DNA from: CAIWHR01 sp963709525
Lineage (GTDB): Bacteria; Pseudomonadota; Gammaproteobacteria; Burkholderiales; Casimicrobiaceae
Assembly: GCA_963709525.1 (NCBI GenBank)
Contig: CAVPXB010000015.1
Location: 375,495 to 439,494, forward strand
Direction of reading: 5' to 3'
Length of the DNA: 64,000 bases
Part shown: positions 38,066-49,182 of the stretch, piece after piece
Numbering within the stretch: position 1 is the first letter of the stretch
Layout: every line of letters begins with the position of its first letter
Program-made: the position numbers and the translations under genes
The notes under the pieces: model-generated
What the model was told of the DNA's origin: nothing
The model's database searches: none
The model's input: only the letters and a program-made list of their open reading frames with translations

Positions 38066-38476
38066 CCGAGCCGTTTGACGGGCACGCACCATGTGGCGGC
38101 TGCTCGCCACCGACCCGTGGTGACCCTGAAAGTCGCGACCGGTCCGTCGCGTGCGGGTCTGCCCCCAACGGCGCGAGAGCTGCGTTCGAAGCGCCGGTCC
38201 TTGAGTGAGGGGCCGAGTCGCGCTCATGGAGGGCTGGCCGCTGACACGCAACGAAGACGGTCCAGCCAGACAAGGAGTCACTCCTCGAAGAAATGGCGCC
38301 CCTGGTTGAAGCGCTGCGTATGATGGCTGAGATGGCGTGCGGCATGAAAGTCGAGAGAGAAGCGAAGGAGCGCAGCGCGCCGGGACGGATGCGCGCGCAG
38401 ATTGCCGGCCACCGGTCGCTCCGTTGCTCGGCCTCGCACGGCGCCTGACCGGTCAGGCGTTCGTGGGTCCCTGTTG
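38066..38476. other. Gene-free stretch before CadC-like regulator
   Basis: No coding frame with family resemblance and no clear repeat. Probably the promoter region of the following regulator. Confidence 0.35.
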
Positions 38477-40858
38477 ATGGTGCGCCAGCCCGACGACCAC
38501 GCCAGCGCCGCGGCTGCACCAGGCGTGCTGCAGTTTGGCGACTTCACGCTGGACCCGCGCCGCTTCGAGTTGCACCGGGGACCGGACCTGCTGCACCTGC
38601 AGCCCAAGACTTTCGACCTGCTGCATCATCTGCTGCGCCACGCGGACCGCGTCGTAGAGAAGGATGAGTTGCTGGCCGCCGTGCTGGCCCGGCGTCGTGG
38701 TCACCGAGCATTCGCTCACGCGGTGCATCAAGGATCTGCGCAAGGCCCTGGACGATGACGCCGGCGCGCCGCGCTACATCGAGACCGTGGCGCGGCGCGG
38801 TTACCGCATGCTGGTGCGGCCGCAGGCCCAAGCCGCGGCGGCAGCACCCGCGCAAGCCGCCGCCGCGACGGAGCTCGCCGCTGATGCCGGCACAGCTGCG
38901 GCCCTCGACTCGACGTTGTCAGCAGCCGCTGGAACATCCCTGCGAACAAGCATCACCCTGCGGCGCACATGGCCGTGGGCGCTCGCCGTCCTGGCCCTGG
39001 TCGCCGCACTGCTGGTGGCGTTTTTCGGCCGCAGCCCGCCCTTGCCGACCGCCAGCATCGCCGTGCTGCCCTTCGACAACCTGGGCAGCGGCGACAACGC
39101 GCAGGCCTTTGCCGACGGACTGGCCGAGGATCTGCTGGAACGATTTGCGCAACTGCCGCGGCTGCAGGTGGTGGCGCGCACTTCGTCCTTCGCGTTTCGC
39201 GGCGAGAAAGAGGACATCAAGCGCATCGCGCAGGCCCTGGGCGTGGTCTGGGTGCTCGAAGGCAGCGTGCGCCGCGACGCGTCGCGGGTGCTGGTCAGCG
39301 TACAGCTCGTCGATGCCCGCAGCGGCTACCGGGCCTGGACGGGCCGCTACGAGCGCGCGCTGGCCGACCTTTTCGAGCTGCAGGACGAGATCGCACGCAG
39401 TGTGGCGGCGCAGGTCATGCAGAAGGTCGATCCTGGCGCAAGCCTGCCCGAGGCGCACCGCAGTGCGAGTGTCGATGCCTGGCAGGACTTCATGCTCGCG
39501 CGCGAGCTGTTTCACCGCCGCACGCAGGACTGGCGGGCGAAGGCGCTGGCCGCCCTGGAGCGCGCCGTGGCGCGCGAGCCCGACTTCGCCCGTGCGCAGG
39601 CGCTGCTGGGCATCGTGCTCGCGCTGTCCGAAGGGCGCGTCGACAAGGACCGCCCGCCTGGCGCGGCGCAGGCCGCCGTGCAGCACGCGCTGAAGATCGA
39701 CCCCCGACTTGGCCTGGCGCATGCTGCCCAGGGACTGCTGCTGATGAACGCCGGCGATGCCATCGGTGCCGACGCCGCCTTGCAGCGCGCGCTGGAGCTC
39801 GATCCGCTGTTCACGACGGCCCACAACTGGCGCGCGATTGCACTTCAGTCCCTGGGCCGTACGGCCAAGCCGACGCCCTGATCGATGCCGGCTTAGGGCT
39901 GGATCCGCTGAACCCGGTGCTGTTGGGCAACCGGGCCGTGGCGCTCCAACGTGAAGGCCGGCTCGACGACGCCCAGCGCGCCTACGAACGCATGCTGCAG
40001 TTGCCGGCGCGGCCCGTCGGGGCCTACTACAGCCTGACGCGATTGGCGCTCGACCGTGGCCAACTGGTCGAGGCGCTTCGCTGGACGGCGGCGATCGCCC
40101 ACGATGGCGCCGCCAGCTGGGGCCCGCTGGCCGAGGTGCCCATGCTTCCCGTTCTGGTGCGGCTGGGCCTGGATCAGGAAGCAGAGCGCCGGCTCGCCGC
40201 TCTGCCGTAGGAAAGCTGCCGCCGGCGTCTTCCGCGCACTTGTCGGACGCCCTGCTGCGTCTGGGGCGGCACGACCAGGCTGACGTCTGTGGCCCAGGCC
40301 ATGGCTGGACGCGGCGGGCGGATGCCGGCCTGGTGGCCGGCGCATCGCGCTCAGGCACTCTTTCTTGCAGGGGCGGGTGAGCGAGGGCATGGCGGCGCTG
40401 CAGGCCATGGCGCCGGGTGTCAGCATCCTCGGCAATCGGGAACTCGCCGATCTTGCGCTGGCCCAGGCCTGGGCGCGGCGCGGCGAAAGCGACCCCGCGA
40501 CATCCACCGCCACGCCGCGAGGCACTGCAGCGCGTGGTCGACCAGGGCTGAGGCTGGCCTGCTGGGGCGCAACAATCCGGAGGCGATGGCCCTGCACGCA
40601 TTGGCCCTGGCCTTGTCCGGCCGTGACGACGACGCGCTGGCCAAGCTGCAGGCCGCCCGCACTGCGGGCTGGAACGACCACCGCTGGGTACGAAACGACC
40701 CGCGGTGGGGCCGGGTTCGCGAGCAAGCCCGCTTCCGCGCAGCTGCTGGACGCTGCCGCGGCGGACGCCGCGGCGCAACGCGGGCAAGCCTTGCGTCGGG
40801 CCGCGAGCGGCGACGCCGAACTGGCCGCGGTTTGTCGGCGTCCTCTGGTAAACCCTGA
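38477..40858 (+). pseudogene. CadC/TPR-type membrane transcription regulator, multiply frameshifted
   Basis: The parts in order are an OmpR-type winged helix (LQFGDFTLDPRRFELHRG, then LTRCIKDLRKALDDDAGAPR), a membrane helix (WPWALAVLALVAALLVAFF), the IAVLPFDNLGSGDNAQAFAD domain and a TPR-rich C-terminus. To read through, the frame must change near 38684 (one extra base) and 39860 (one missing), and again between 40205 and 40740. Each change restores recognisable sequence, which points to assembly errors or a very young pseudogene. It may control the peroxidase gene that follows. Confidence 0.75.
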
Positions 40859-40990
40859 GTCGCGACGGCCGAGCGGCCGATCGCACGCCGGCACCACGAA
40901 GATCAGCGTTCGATCAGCGATCGGTCACGACTCGGGGCGGGATTCGGGGAGCCTTCGCGGCCGTCATCCACGGCATTCTCGGAGATCCCA

Positions 40991-42607
40991 ATGGCCCTCA
41001 ACACCTACCTGGTACCGATGCTGGCCCGCGTCGGCCTGCTCATGTCTTCTCGCCACGGCCGCCTGCGGCGGTGGCGGTGGCGGTGGCGGTGGCGGTGCCG
41101 CGCCAGCGCCAGCGGCGGCACCGGCACCTGCACCCGCGCCCGCATCGGCCCCAGCCCCAGCTCCGGCCCCCACCCCCAGCGCGCTCGACACAGAACTGCG
41201 CGGCCTGATCAACACCAACAGGCTGACGGGCGACCCGCGCGGCAGCCGCGCGCTGCCGGCCGTCGAGGCGCCGCTGCCGCAGTTGGGCAAGCTGCTGTTT
41301 TTCAGCAAGGCCCTATCAGCCAACCGCGACACCGCCTGCGCCTCTTGCCACCACCCGGCACTGGGCGGCGCCGATGGTCTGTCGCTTTCGATGGGCACCG
41401 GCGCCGCGCTCCCTGACGTGATGGGCCCCGGTCGGCGCCGGGCCGACGCGCAGATCCTGGTCGGCCGCAACGCCAACAGCTTCTTCAACACCGGGTCTGT
41501 TCGACCAAGTGCTGTTCTGGGACGGCCGCATCGAGAGCCTGGGCAAGGAGCCAGGCGCCGGTGGCAGCGCCAGTGGCATCCGCACGCCGGCCAGCGCCTT
41601 CGGCAGCGCCGACGCGCTGGCCGGGCCCAACCTGCTCGGCGGCGCAGGCGCGTTTCCCGGTCACGGGCGTGGAGGAGATGCGCGGTGACGGCTTTCCGGG
41701 CCTGAGCGCGGCGCAGGTGCGCGATCACGTGGCCGCGCGGCTGGGCAACCATGGCAGCGGCGCCGGCGCGTTGGCGCCCAGCGACTGGCTGGCGCGCTTT
41801 CGCACCGGGTTCGGCCAGCCCGCGGGCAGCGCCGAGCAACTCATCACCTTCGACAACATCATGCGCGCCATCGCCGAGTTCCAGCGTTCGGCGACCTTCG
41901 TGGACACACCGTGGCGCCGCTACGTCCAGGGCGACCTGAGCGCCATCAGCGAAACCGCCAAGCGCGGCGCGCTGGTGTTCTACAAGGGCGTGGCGCAGGG
42001 CGGCGCAGCCTGCGTGCAGTGCCACAAGGGCGACTTCTTCACCGACGAGAAATTCCACGCGCTGGGATTTCCGCAGATCGGCCCCGGCATGGGCACGGCA
42101 CACGCGACGACTTCGGGCGTGAACGCCAGAGTGGCAGCAGCGCGCAGCGCGGGGCCTTCCGCACGCCTTCGCTGCTCAATGTCGAGCTGACCGCGCCCTA
42201 TGGCCACGCCGGCAGCTACGGCACGCTCACCCAGGTGGTGGACCACTACGTCGTGCCGCAGGACACGGTGAACCGTTCCTGAGCGGCCGGCAGTGGTGTG
42301 CCCTGCCCCAGTTCGCCGATCTGGGTGGCTGCGGCAGCGACGCCGCCACGGTGGATGGCAACACCCGCGCCGCGCTCGCCCGCATGGAGGCGAGCGCCTG
42401 GCCGACCCGACGGGCGGCATGCCGCTCGTCAACCTGGCACTGGGCTCCCCCGAGGACACGCCGCGGCTGGTGGAGTTCATGCGCACGCTGACCGACCCTT
42501 GCCTGAAGGATCGCGCAGCTGCATCGGGCGCGTGGATCCCGGCAGCGCACGAAGCACCCGACACGCTGCAGCTCAACGCCGTCGACGCACAGGGGCGACC
42601 ACTGTGA
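40991..42607 (+). pseudogene. Diheme cytochrome c peroxidase family lipoprotein, multiply frameshifted
   Basis: The protein would begin MALNTYLVPMLARVGLL and pass a Cys-Gly lipobox (CLLATAACGG), a Gly/Pro/Ala linker, and the MauG/CcpA domain. Heme motifs are CASCH (41337-41351) and CVQCH (42011-42025). LGKLLFFSKALSANRDTACA, ADALAGPNLLGG, FRTPSLLNVELTAPYGHAGS and the final LVEFMRTLTDPCL are all present but in changing frames. Shifts are needed near 41045, 41495, 41655, 42110, 42285 and 42400. Its stop overlaps the next start (GTGA). Confidence 0.75.
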
Positions 42608-43329
42608 ACGCTCTCGCGCCGGTCGCCGCACCGGCGCTGTCCGGGCTTCGGGGATGGCTGACGGCGATCGCCTTGTTGGCCTGCGCGTCGGTCGTCGCCT
42701 TCTGGCCCAGCTACCTCGCTCGACCCGGTTCAGCCAGCAGTGCGCTCGTGCATCTGCACGCCGCGCTTGCAGTCGGCTGGCTGATATGGGTGGCGGCGCA
42801 GGCAACGTTGGCGCGTTCGCGCCGCTTGGACGCGCATCGACTCATGGGCTGCTTGGCCATTGCGGTGGCATTGCTGTTCCTGTGGGTGGCGCTGGCACTG
42901 GCGCACCAGAACGCCGTGGCGCTGCGCCTGGGGCCTGATCCCTTCCGTGCCTGGTTGCTGCTGGTGCAGCTCAACGCCTGCGCGTTGTGGACCTTGGCGC
43001 TCGCTGCCGGCTGGTGGTGGCGCGCCAAGCGCGACGAACACACGCGGGCCGTGGCCGGTACGCTTGTCGTGATGGTCGACCCGGTGCTTGCCCGCCTGGC
43101 CTGGCCGCTATTACCGGCACCGGCACTGCCCTATGCCGGGCCCGCGGCGGTGTGGCTGCTGCTGCTGGCCCTGATCTGGCGCGACCAGCGCCAGGGCATG
43201 CGCTCGCGCGCCTGGACGCTTCTGCTCATGGCGTCGATACCGGGGCCGCTGTTGGCGCCCACGATCGCACGCACCGAAGCATGGTTGGCACTGGCACAGG
43301 CGTTCGCCCGCATCGGTGCGGTGCCTTGA
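42604..43329 (+). CDS. Membrane protein with conserved His motifs, next to peroxidase
   Basis: A 241-residue inner-membrane protein with about seven helices. HLHAALAVGWLIWVAAQATL and the following DAHRLMG hold histidines that could bind heme or metal, as in DUF2306-like proteins; the assignment is tentative. GTG 42604 overlaps the peroxidase stop by four bases, so the two are coupled and may form a redox pair. Unlike its neighbours it is intact. Confidence 0.65.
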   Translation: MNALAPVAAPALSGLRGWLTAIALLACASVVAFWPSYLARPGSASSALVHLHAALAVGWLIWVAAQATLARSRRLDAHRLMGCLAIAVALLFLWVALALAHQNAVALRLGPDPFRAWLLLVQLNACALWTLALAAGWWWRAKRDEHTRAVAGTLVVMVDPVLARLAWPLLPAPALPYAGPAAVWLLLLALIWRDQRQGMRSRAWTLLLMASIPGPLLAPTIARTEAWLALAQAFARIGAVP

Positions 43330-43401
43330 GCGCGCGCACTTGGCGCAGGCGCTTCCCGGAAGCCGCCGGCCGTGACCGACTCTTGCTGGCCGAGGGCAGC
43401 C

Positions 43402-43863
43402 GGCCACGATGCTGCCGTCCACGGCCACCACACCATCCACGGCCACCACACCATCCACGAGCAACTTGGGCTTGCGGCAGACCATCACGAACTGGCTGCA
43501 GGCCTGGCCGATGCCCTTGCCGTTGTCGCGACGGAAGTCCGCGATGGTCTTGAAGTCGGGGACCAGGCGTCCGGTCAGCCACATCAGCTCGACGTTGCGC
43601 TGGCACTCGCGTTCCAGGCGGCGGCTGCTCTGCACGCGGCTCAGGTAGCCGTAGATGTAGATCTTGAGCAGCACTGCCGGGTCGTAGGACGGGCGGCCAG
43701 TGGCTGCGGGCGTCGCCCCTTTGAAGCCCAGCGCGGGCAGATCGAGTTCCTGCACAAACGCGTCGACAACCCGGACCGGATTGTCCTCAGCGATGAAGTC
43801 GTCCAGACACTCTGGAATCAGCACCACCTGGCTTCGATCCTGGCCTTCGACAAAGCGCGACAT
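43402..43863 (-). pseudogene. IS1182-family transposase, 5' remnant
   Basis: Starting at ATG 43863, MSRFVEGQDRSQVVLIPECL, AEDNPVRVVDAFVQELDLPA, LLKIYIYGYLSRVQSSRRLE and LVPDFKTIADFRRDNGKGIG match the first third of IS1182 transposases. Resemblance ends near residue 150, where the DDE core should begin. At the break the codons for VVAVDG are duplicated as an 18-bp tandem repeat (about 43424-43459). The rest of the element is missing. Confidence 0.8.
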
Positions 43864-44023
43864 ACCGGCTCCCCTGCTCGATATGTCCCTGAACTCTACC
43901 GATCTGATGTCGTCGCGGCGAGGGGGCTTTCACACAGCTCGACCCGCAGCCGTCGTCGCACAACGTGAAGAGGGGACATCACGGCGCCCAGAGAGACTCT
44001 GCTCAAGCCCGCTCCCAGGCAGC

Positions 44024-46287
44024 TCAATCAATCCGATTGAAGGTGATCGGAACGCGAACCAGGTCGCGGTCGAGGCCGCCATCATTGAAGCGCGTGTAGT
44101 ACAGGTAGGCGGTCCGGCCTGCCCGCTCGAAGTTGATGGTCGTATCCGCATGGTCGACGAGCGACGGATACAACGTGGGCAGCGTCTCGACCGCGCCCGG
44201 GCCGGGGGTAACCGTCGGGCAGTAAGTCAACTTCGCTTCGACAAGCAACTGCGGCTCGCTCCAATGAATCAGATCAGTCGAAACCGAGAAAGAGAAGCCG
44301 CACGCGTTCCGCCCGTCAACTTGTCCGCCTGTCGGAGCCACGAGGACGTATCGGCTCAGGTACGTACTGTAGACAATGTGCCCACCGCCCATGCCGTCCA
44401 TCCACCTGCTCAGATATGTGCACATGGGCGCCGCGCTGCCGGTCACGTACGGACTCATCATGCGCAAGTTGAAGCCGCTGCCATCCCAAGCACGCCAGCT
44501 TGACGGATCGTCAAGCCTATTGGTACGCATGACGCAAAGCCCCCTGCTGTCCGAGAACTTGTCCGGGAACAGCTCGATCAACGAGTAGTAATAGCCATCG
44601 CCGCCTTGGACAATGTTCGTTGGGGCCCTGTAGCCATCCGCGAAGCAGCAACCGGGTGGAGTCGCGCCCGGAGGCGGTGGCACCCAGGCAGATGGCGCCG
44701 GTGCAACAACGTGCGTCGGTGGGGAAGGCTTGGTGAACGTGCGCGCAGCATCGGTGGACACCGCATACGTAATCGAGTTGTACCAACACGGGTTGCCGGG
44801 CGATGGATCCCCAACGCGGCACGTGTTCGAGACAGCATCGTGAAACTCGTTGTGAATGAGTGCGTGCCAGCGATTTCCCTCGCGGTAGACGACCCAAAGC
44901 CATTCCCAGTTTTCGTACGACGCGGCAGTTCTGAGGTCCGCTGACACGAGCGCCGGCGGACTACAGATGCGTTTGAGCGAATTGAGGTCACTACCGCGGC
45001 TTAGGTAGTGGCGCGGTGCGTTGCCGTCGATCAGGACCAAGCTGCCATCTTCGGCCCGCACGAAGCGAGCCGGCTGATCCGGAAGGTCGAGGTCCTCGCA
45101 TCGATCAACTGTGTAGTCGAACACGACCTCTTTGGCGCCAAAGGTCACTGCAACCTTGATCGCCGAAACGGTCAGCGACACCGTGCCCGACACGCCGGCA
45201 ATGGTCGCCGTGGCCTGCACGGTGCCCGTGGCGTACGTCTGCAGCAGCCCCGTCGCCGAGACGGCCGCGAGGGCAGCGTCGGACACCGACCAGGTCGCCG
45301 TCACCCCGGGAACGATGTTGCCGAACTGGTCGCGCGCGTCGCGGTCAGCTGGACGGCATCGCCCTCCTTCGGCGTCAGCGTCGGTGCGCTGACGGTCACC
45401 GAGGCCACCGTCCCCGGCGCAACCACCAGCGTCAGCGAACCGGAAGCCCCGCCGGCGCTCGCGGCGACGACCACGCTGCCCGGCGTCAGGGCCAGCAGCA
45501 GGCCCGATGCGGACACGGTGGCAATCTGTGCATCCGAAGTGGACCAGCCCACAGTTACTCCGGGAACGAGGTGGCCGTAAAGGTCTCGAACCACCGCCGT
45601 CAGCTGCACGGTCTCGCCGGCCTGCGGCGTCGCGGTGGGGCTGCTGACCGCGACCGAGGCCGCTGCCCCGGGCAGACCGTCAGCGTCAGCGAGCCCGGCA
45701 CCCCGTCGATCGTGGCGGTCGCCACGACCGTACCGGGCGCCACCGTCTGCAACAGTCCGGTTGGGGAGATCGTGGCGACCCTCGCATCCGAGGTGGACCA
45801 GGTCGCCGACTTGCCGGGAGCACGTCGCCGAACTGGTCGCGGGCCACGACAGTGAGTTGTACCGCCTCACCCACCGCCGGGCTGGCGGTCGGACTGCTGA
45901 CCGTGACCGTGGTCGTCACCCGCGGCGTGACGGTCAATGTCAAGGAACCGGGCACGTTGGTGATCGTCGCCGTGACGGTCACCGAGCCGCCGGCCAGGGC
46001 CTGCAGCAGGCCAGTCGCGGAGACGGTCGCCACCGCCGGCGCCGAGCTGGACCAGGTTGCCGTCGCGCCCGGCACAACGTCGCCGAACTGGTCCCGCGCG
46101 ACCGCGGTCAGCTGGACCGTGTCGCCCTGCTTCGGCGTCGAGGTCGGGCTGCTGACGGTGACCGTCGTAACGGTGCGGGCGGGCTCGCCGCCGCCGCCAC
46201 CGCGCCGCCGCAGGCGGCCAGGAAACCAAGGAAGGCGGCCACCGCACACCGTTCGAGTAGTCGAGTGACGAATCGTGCGCGTTCCAT
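44024..46287 (-). CDS. Lipoprotein with Big_2-like Ig repeats and large C-terminal domain, frameshifted
   Basis: ATG 46287 (GGGAGG upstream) starts a lipoprotein signal ending FLAACGG. At least four Ig-like repeats of about 85 residues follow, each with VSSPT.TP..G..VQLTA.A, RDQFGDVVPGATATWSSS and ATVSATGLLQALA. The last 330 residues (44024-45020) are a separate domain with many Trp/Tyr and VYREGNRWHALIHNEF; I do not recognise it. Frame changes are needed near 46200, 45820, 45675 and 45345, always restoring the repeat. The product would sit on the cell surface or in the outer membrane. Confidence 0.65.
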
Positions 46288-46831
46288 GAAGGCCTCCCTG
46301 ACGGGCAATTTGTGAGCCATTACACGGCCCCGGCGGGCGGGCTCGTTGAGCAAACGCAAGGGACAGTGCTGCCGTCGTGCCGTCGAGAAGCTGCCTGGTT
46401 TCACGCAGTCATTGATCCGCGACCGTCGGCTGATGTGCACCGACGTCGATAGGCTGCTCGTGGCCGGCAGTGTGAGTACAAGACCAGGCCAGAAACCTGA
46501 CTTTCGGTACGATGACGCTGCCGGCAAGAAGTCAGCTTGCGGCGCGCCCAGGCGAGACCCGGTGCCGGCCAAGACCGGCCCCTGGTGATCCGCTCAGAAT
46601 ATCCCCTGCCGGCCCGCCTTGGATGACTGGTTTGCGGCACCCAACTTGAAGTCCACTTTGGCCCGTCCCGGCCATCAGCTGTCGTTCACGGTGGCCGGGT
46701 GGACGACAGCACCAGACTGCAACCGGCCAGTCAGTGTCGGCTCGCAATCGGCAGGCCGCGACCCCAAGTGAGCAATCGTCACGCCCGCTGTCAAGGGCCG
46801 CTGTGCTGCGGTTTGCTTCAGCGGCGACATG
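46288..46831. other. Gene-free stretch
   Basis: No coding frame with family resemblance and no repeat is seen. It separates the Ig-repeat lipoprotein (which starts here) from the end of the maturase gene. Confidence 0.35.
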
Positions 46832-48145
46832 TCAAGTGTGCGATTTGCGTCCGGCTTGGACGCGACGCAGGATCTGCGGCATGTCGCGCTGGATGTGCGC
46901 GTAGAAGCGCTTGAGGCCCGGGCACAGGTAGTTCAGCCCCGCCTCGCCCGAGGGCGTGCGCAGCAGGCGGTTCTTCGGGCACTCGCCCCAGCAGAGATTG
47001 AGGTGCGCGCAGTCGCGGCAGTACAGCGGCAGCGTGTCGCGCTTGGCAAAGCCGAAGGCCTGCTGCCGATCCGAGTACGCCATCTCGCCCCAATGCACCT
47101 CACGCAGGTTGCCCAGCCGGTACTCGGGGTACACGTAGTGGTCGCACGAGAACACGTCGCCGTCGTGTTCCACCGCCATCGCCTTGCCGCAGAACTCCGC
47201 AGTGATGCAGCGTTGCGAGGGCATGCCCAGCGACTGCGCGATCGCCGTCTCGAACAGGTCCACGTGCACCTTGCCGACGTCGCGCGCGTGCCAGTCGTCC
47301 CAGACCTTGCACAGGAAGGCGCCCCAGTCGTCTGCGTCCACCGACCAGTCGGTGACCACCGAGTCGGGCGCGCCCGGCTTCGCCTGCGGCGTGCCCACCA
47401 CCGGCAGCTGCGCCGGGTCCCAGCGCTGCGGTGCCACGTCGCGAAACACCTTCGGCTCGACGCAGGCGATCAGCTGGACACGTTTCGCACCGAGCTCGCG
47501 AGTCAGGTGCCGGTACACGTCCAGCGGGAATTTCGCGTTCTCGCGGTTCACCACGCACAGCGCGTTGAAGGGCACGCCGTGCTTCTTCAGCAGGCGGGCC
47601 GCGGCCACCACCTTCTCGTGCGTGGGTGTGCCGCCTTTGGTGGTGCGATAGAGGTCGTGCAGCCGCTGCGGCCCGTCACAGCTCAGGCCGACGAGAAAGC
47701 GCTGCTGCTTCAGGAAAGATGCCCACTCCTCGTCGAGCAGCGTGCCGTTGGTCTGCAGGTCGTTCTGGATGCGCTGGCCCGGCTTGCGGTAGCGGGCCTG
47801 CAGCTCGACCACCTGCTGGAAGAACGCCAGCCCCAGGATCGTGGGCTCGCCACCCTGCCAGCTGAACACCACGTCGTCGCCGGTCTGCGCCTCGATGTAC
47901 TGGCGGATGTGGCGCTCCAGCATCTCGTCGGCCATGCGCGGCTGGCGCGGCTGCCCGAGCAGCTCTTCCTTGTGCAGGTAGTAGCAGTAGGTGCAGTCGA
48001 GATTGCACAGGGCCCCCACTGGCTTGACCATTGCGTGGAAGCGGTGCTTCATGCCCGGGGGCAGGGGCTGCAGCGCCACCGTCGGCTCTTCCGGTCTGGT
48101 CGATCGGGGAGACGCAACGATCTTGATCGGTTCCGACGGGTGCAT
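46832..48145 (-). CDS. Anaerobic-type sulfatase-maturating enzyme (radical SAM)
   Basis: A 437-residue iron-sulfur enzyme that oxidises the active-site Cys or Ser of sulfatases to formylglycine without oxygen. The radical-SAM motif is Cys47-xxx-Cys51-xx-Cys54 in GALCNLDCTYCYYLHKEELL. FSWQGGEPTILGLAFFQ is diagnostic of the family. The C-terminal SPASM cysteines are in CDHYVYPEYRLGNL and CRDCAHLNLCWGECPKN. ATG 48145 is used because homology starts near MKHRFHAMVKPVGALC. It lies just downstream of the AraC gene (8 bases) and is the only maturase seen for the two sulfatases of this window. Confidence 0.93.
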   Translation of the reverse strand: MHPSEPIKIVASPRSTRPEEPTVALQPLPPGMKHRFHAMVKPVGALCNLDCTYCYYLHKEELLGQPRQPRMADEMLERHIRQYIEAQTGDDVVFSWQGGEPTILGLAFFQQVVELQARYRKPGQRIQNDLQTNGTLLDEEWASFLKQQRFLVGLSCDGPQRLHDLYRTTKGGTPTHEKVVAAARLLKKHGVPFNALCVVNRENAKFPLDVYRHLTRELGAKRVQLIACVEPKVFRDVAPQRWDPAQLPVVGTPQAKPGAPDSVVTDWSVDADDWGAFLCKVWDDWHARDVGKVHVDLFETAIAQSLGMPSQRCITAEFCGKAMAVEHDGDVFSCDHYVYPEYRLGNLREVHWGEMAYSDRQQAFGFAKRDTLPLYCRDCAHLNLCWGECPKNRLLRTPSGEAGLNYLCPGLKRFYAHIQRDMPQILRRVQAGRKSHT

Positions 48146-48153
48146 TGATCGGC

Positions 48154-49152
48154 CTACTGCGGCGTCTTGCCCGGCGCCCGTCGTAGCGTGTCCGACGGCA
48201 ATTCCCCGAAACACGCCTTGTAGGCGCGCGAGAACTCGCCGAAGTGCCAGAAGCCCCACTCCAGCGCCTCGGCCGACACCGTGCTCGATGCATGCGTGGC
48301 CGCCAGCAGCGCCTGGCGCACCCGATGAAGCCTGAGCCGCATCAGGTAGTGCACCGGCGTCAGCCCCATGACCTCCTTGAACGCGTACTGCAAGGCCCGC
48401 TCGCTGACCCCTGTGGCCGCGCACAGGTCGGTCACATGCACCCCCTCATGCACCCGCGACAATGCGTGGTCCTCGGCGACCCTGACGATGTCGCTGCGCG
48501 CCTGTCGGGCCCGGTCGCTGCGCGTGGGCTCGAAATCGATGGCTGTGCCCAGCGTCGCCAGCAGCGTCTCGAGCAACTCGACCTGCGCCGCGATTCGTTC
48601 CTGCCGTCCCTCGTCGAAGATGTGGGGTGCCCGTGCAGCGACGTCCACCAGCCGCCTGCCCCAGTCGTGGAGGGCGCGAACCATCTCGGCGTTCACCTGC
48701 AGCGCCTCCACGCCGCGGGGTACTGGGAAGTCTGCCTCGCGCCCGCGGGCGATGAGGTGCCTCTTGATGTCTTGCGCGCGGACCAGGAAGGCGATGCTCT
48801 CGTAGCCTGCCTCGACCACGAACGTGCCCTCGGTTGCGGGCTCGACGGCCAGCATCAAGCCGGGGAAGACGGCCAGCCCGTTCACCGTGCCCCGAGCTCG
48901 CGGTCCGAACGTGACGAACGCGATCAGCCCCTCGAGGACCGTCGTGCGGGTCCGCACTGGGGCGTTCGTCGAGTAGTTGACGACGGTGCAGGCCTCGAGG
49001 CGAACGATGACCCGCCTGACTCGAAGCGACATCGACTGGAGTTGCACTGCGTCGAGATCGATCAGATCGACCCCTTCGCCGGCCAAGGTGGGGTCATCGA
49101 TCTCGACAACCGTGACTGCGGGCTGCTTGATCGCCAAGCCTTCAATCGCCAT
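48154..49152 (-). CDS. AraC family regulator, divergent from hydrolase operon
   Basis: A 332-residue regulator with an N-terminal sensing domain of unknown ligand and a C-terminal AraC domain: VTDLCAATGVSERALQYAFK and ALEWGFWHFGEFSRAYKACF. The GFWHFGEFSRAYK spelling is typical of the EutR-like branch. ATG 49152 has the shared 20-bp motif 10 bases upstream, so autoregulation is likely. The maturase follows on the same strand; the two hydrolase genes are divergent. Confidence 0.9.
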   Translation of the reverse strand: MAIEGLAIKQPAVTVVEIDDPTLAGEGVDLIDLDAVQLQSMSLRVRRVIVRLEACTVVNYSTNAPVRTRTTVLEGLIAFVTFGPRARGTVNGLAVFPGLMLAVEPATEGTFVVEAGYESIAFLVRAQDIKRHLIARGREADFPVPRGVEALQVNAEMVRALHDWGRRLVDVAARAPHIFDEGRQERIAAQVELLETLLATLGTAIDFEPTRSDRARQARSDIVRVAEDHALSRVHEGVHVTDLCAATGVSERALQYAFKEVMGLTPVHYLMRLRLHRVRQALLAATHASSTVSAEALEWGFWHFGEFSRAYKACFGELPSDTLRRAPGKTPQ

Positions 49153-49162
49153 GGTTCGCGTT

Positions 49163-49182
49163 CTGCGGAAATCCGATAGACG
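49163..49182 (+). promoter_or_regulatory. Shared 20-bp motif, site 1
   Basis: CTGCGGAAATCCGATAGACG lies between the divergent AraC gene and the hydrolase operon (132 bases before its first ATG). The same 20 bases occur at 52432-52451. The core CGGAAATCCG is a near palindrome. It is a candidate binding site for the adjacent AraC regulator. Confidence 0.5.

Noticed and set aside
36503..38281. 592-codon minus-strand frame opposite the LanC-like gene
   Set aside because: Antisense shadow; the plus-strand gene has zinc ligands and family repeats.
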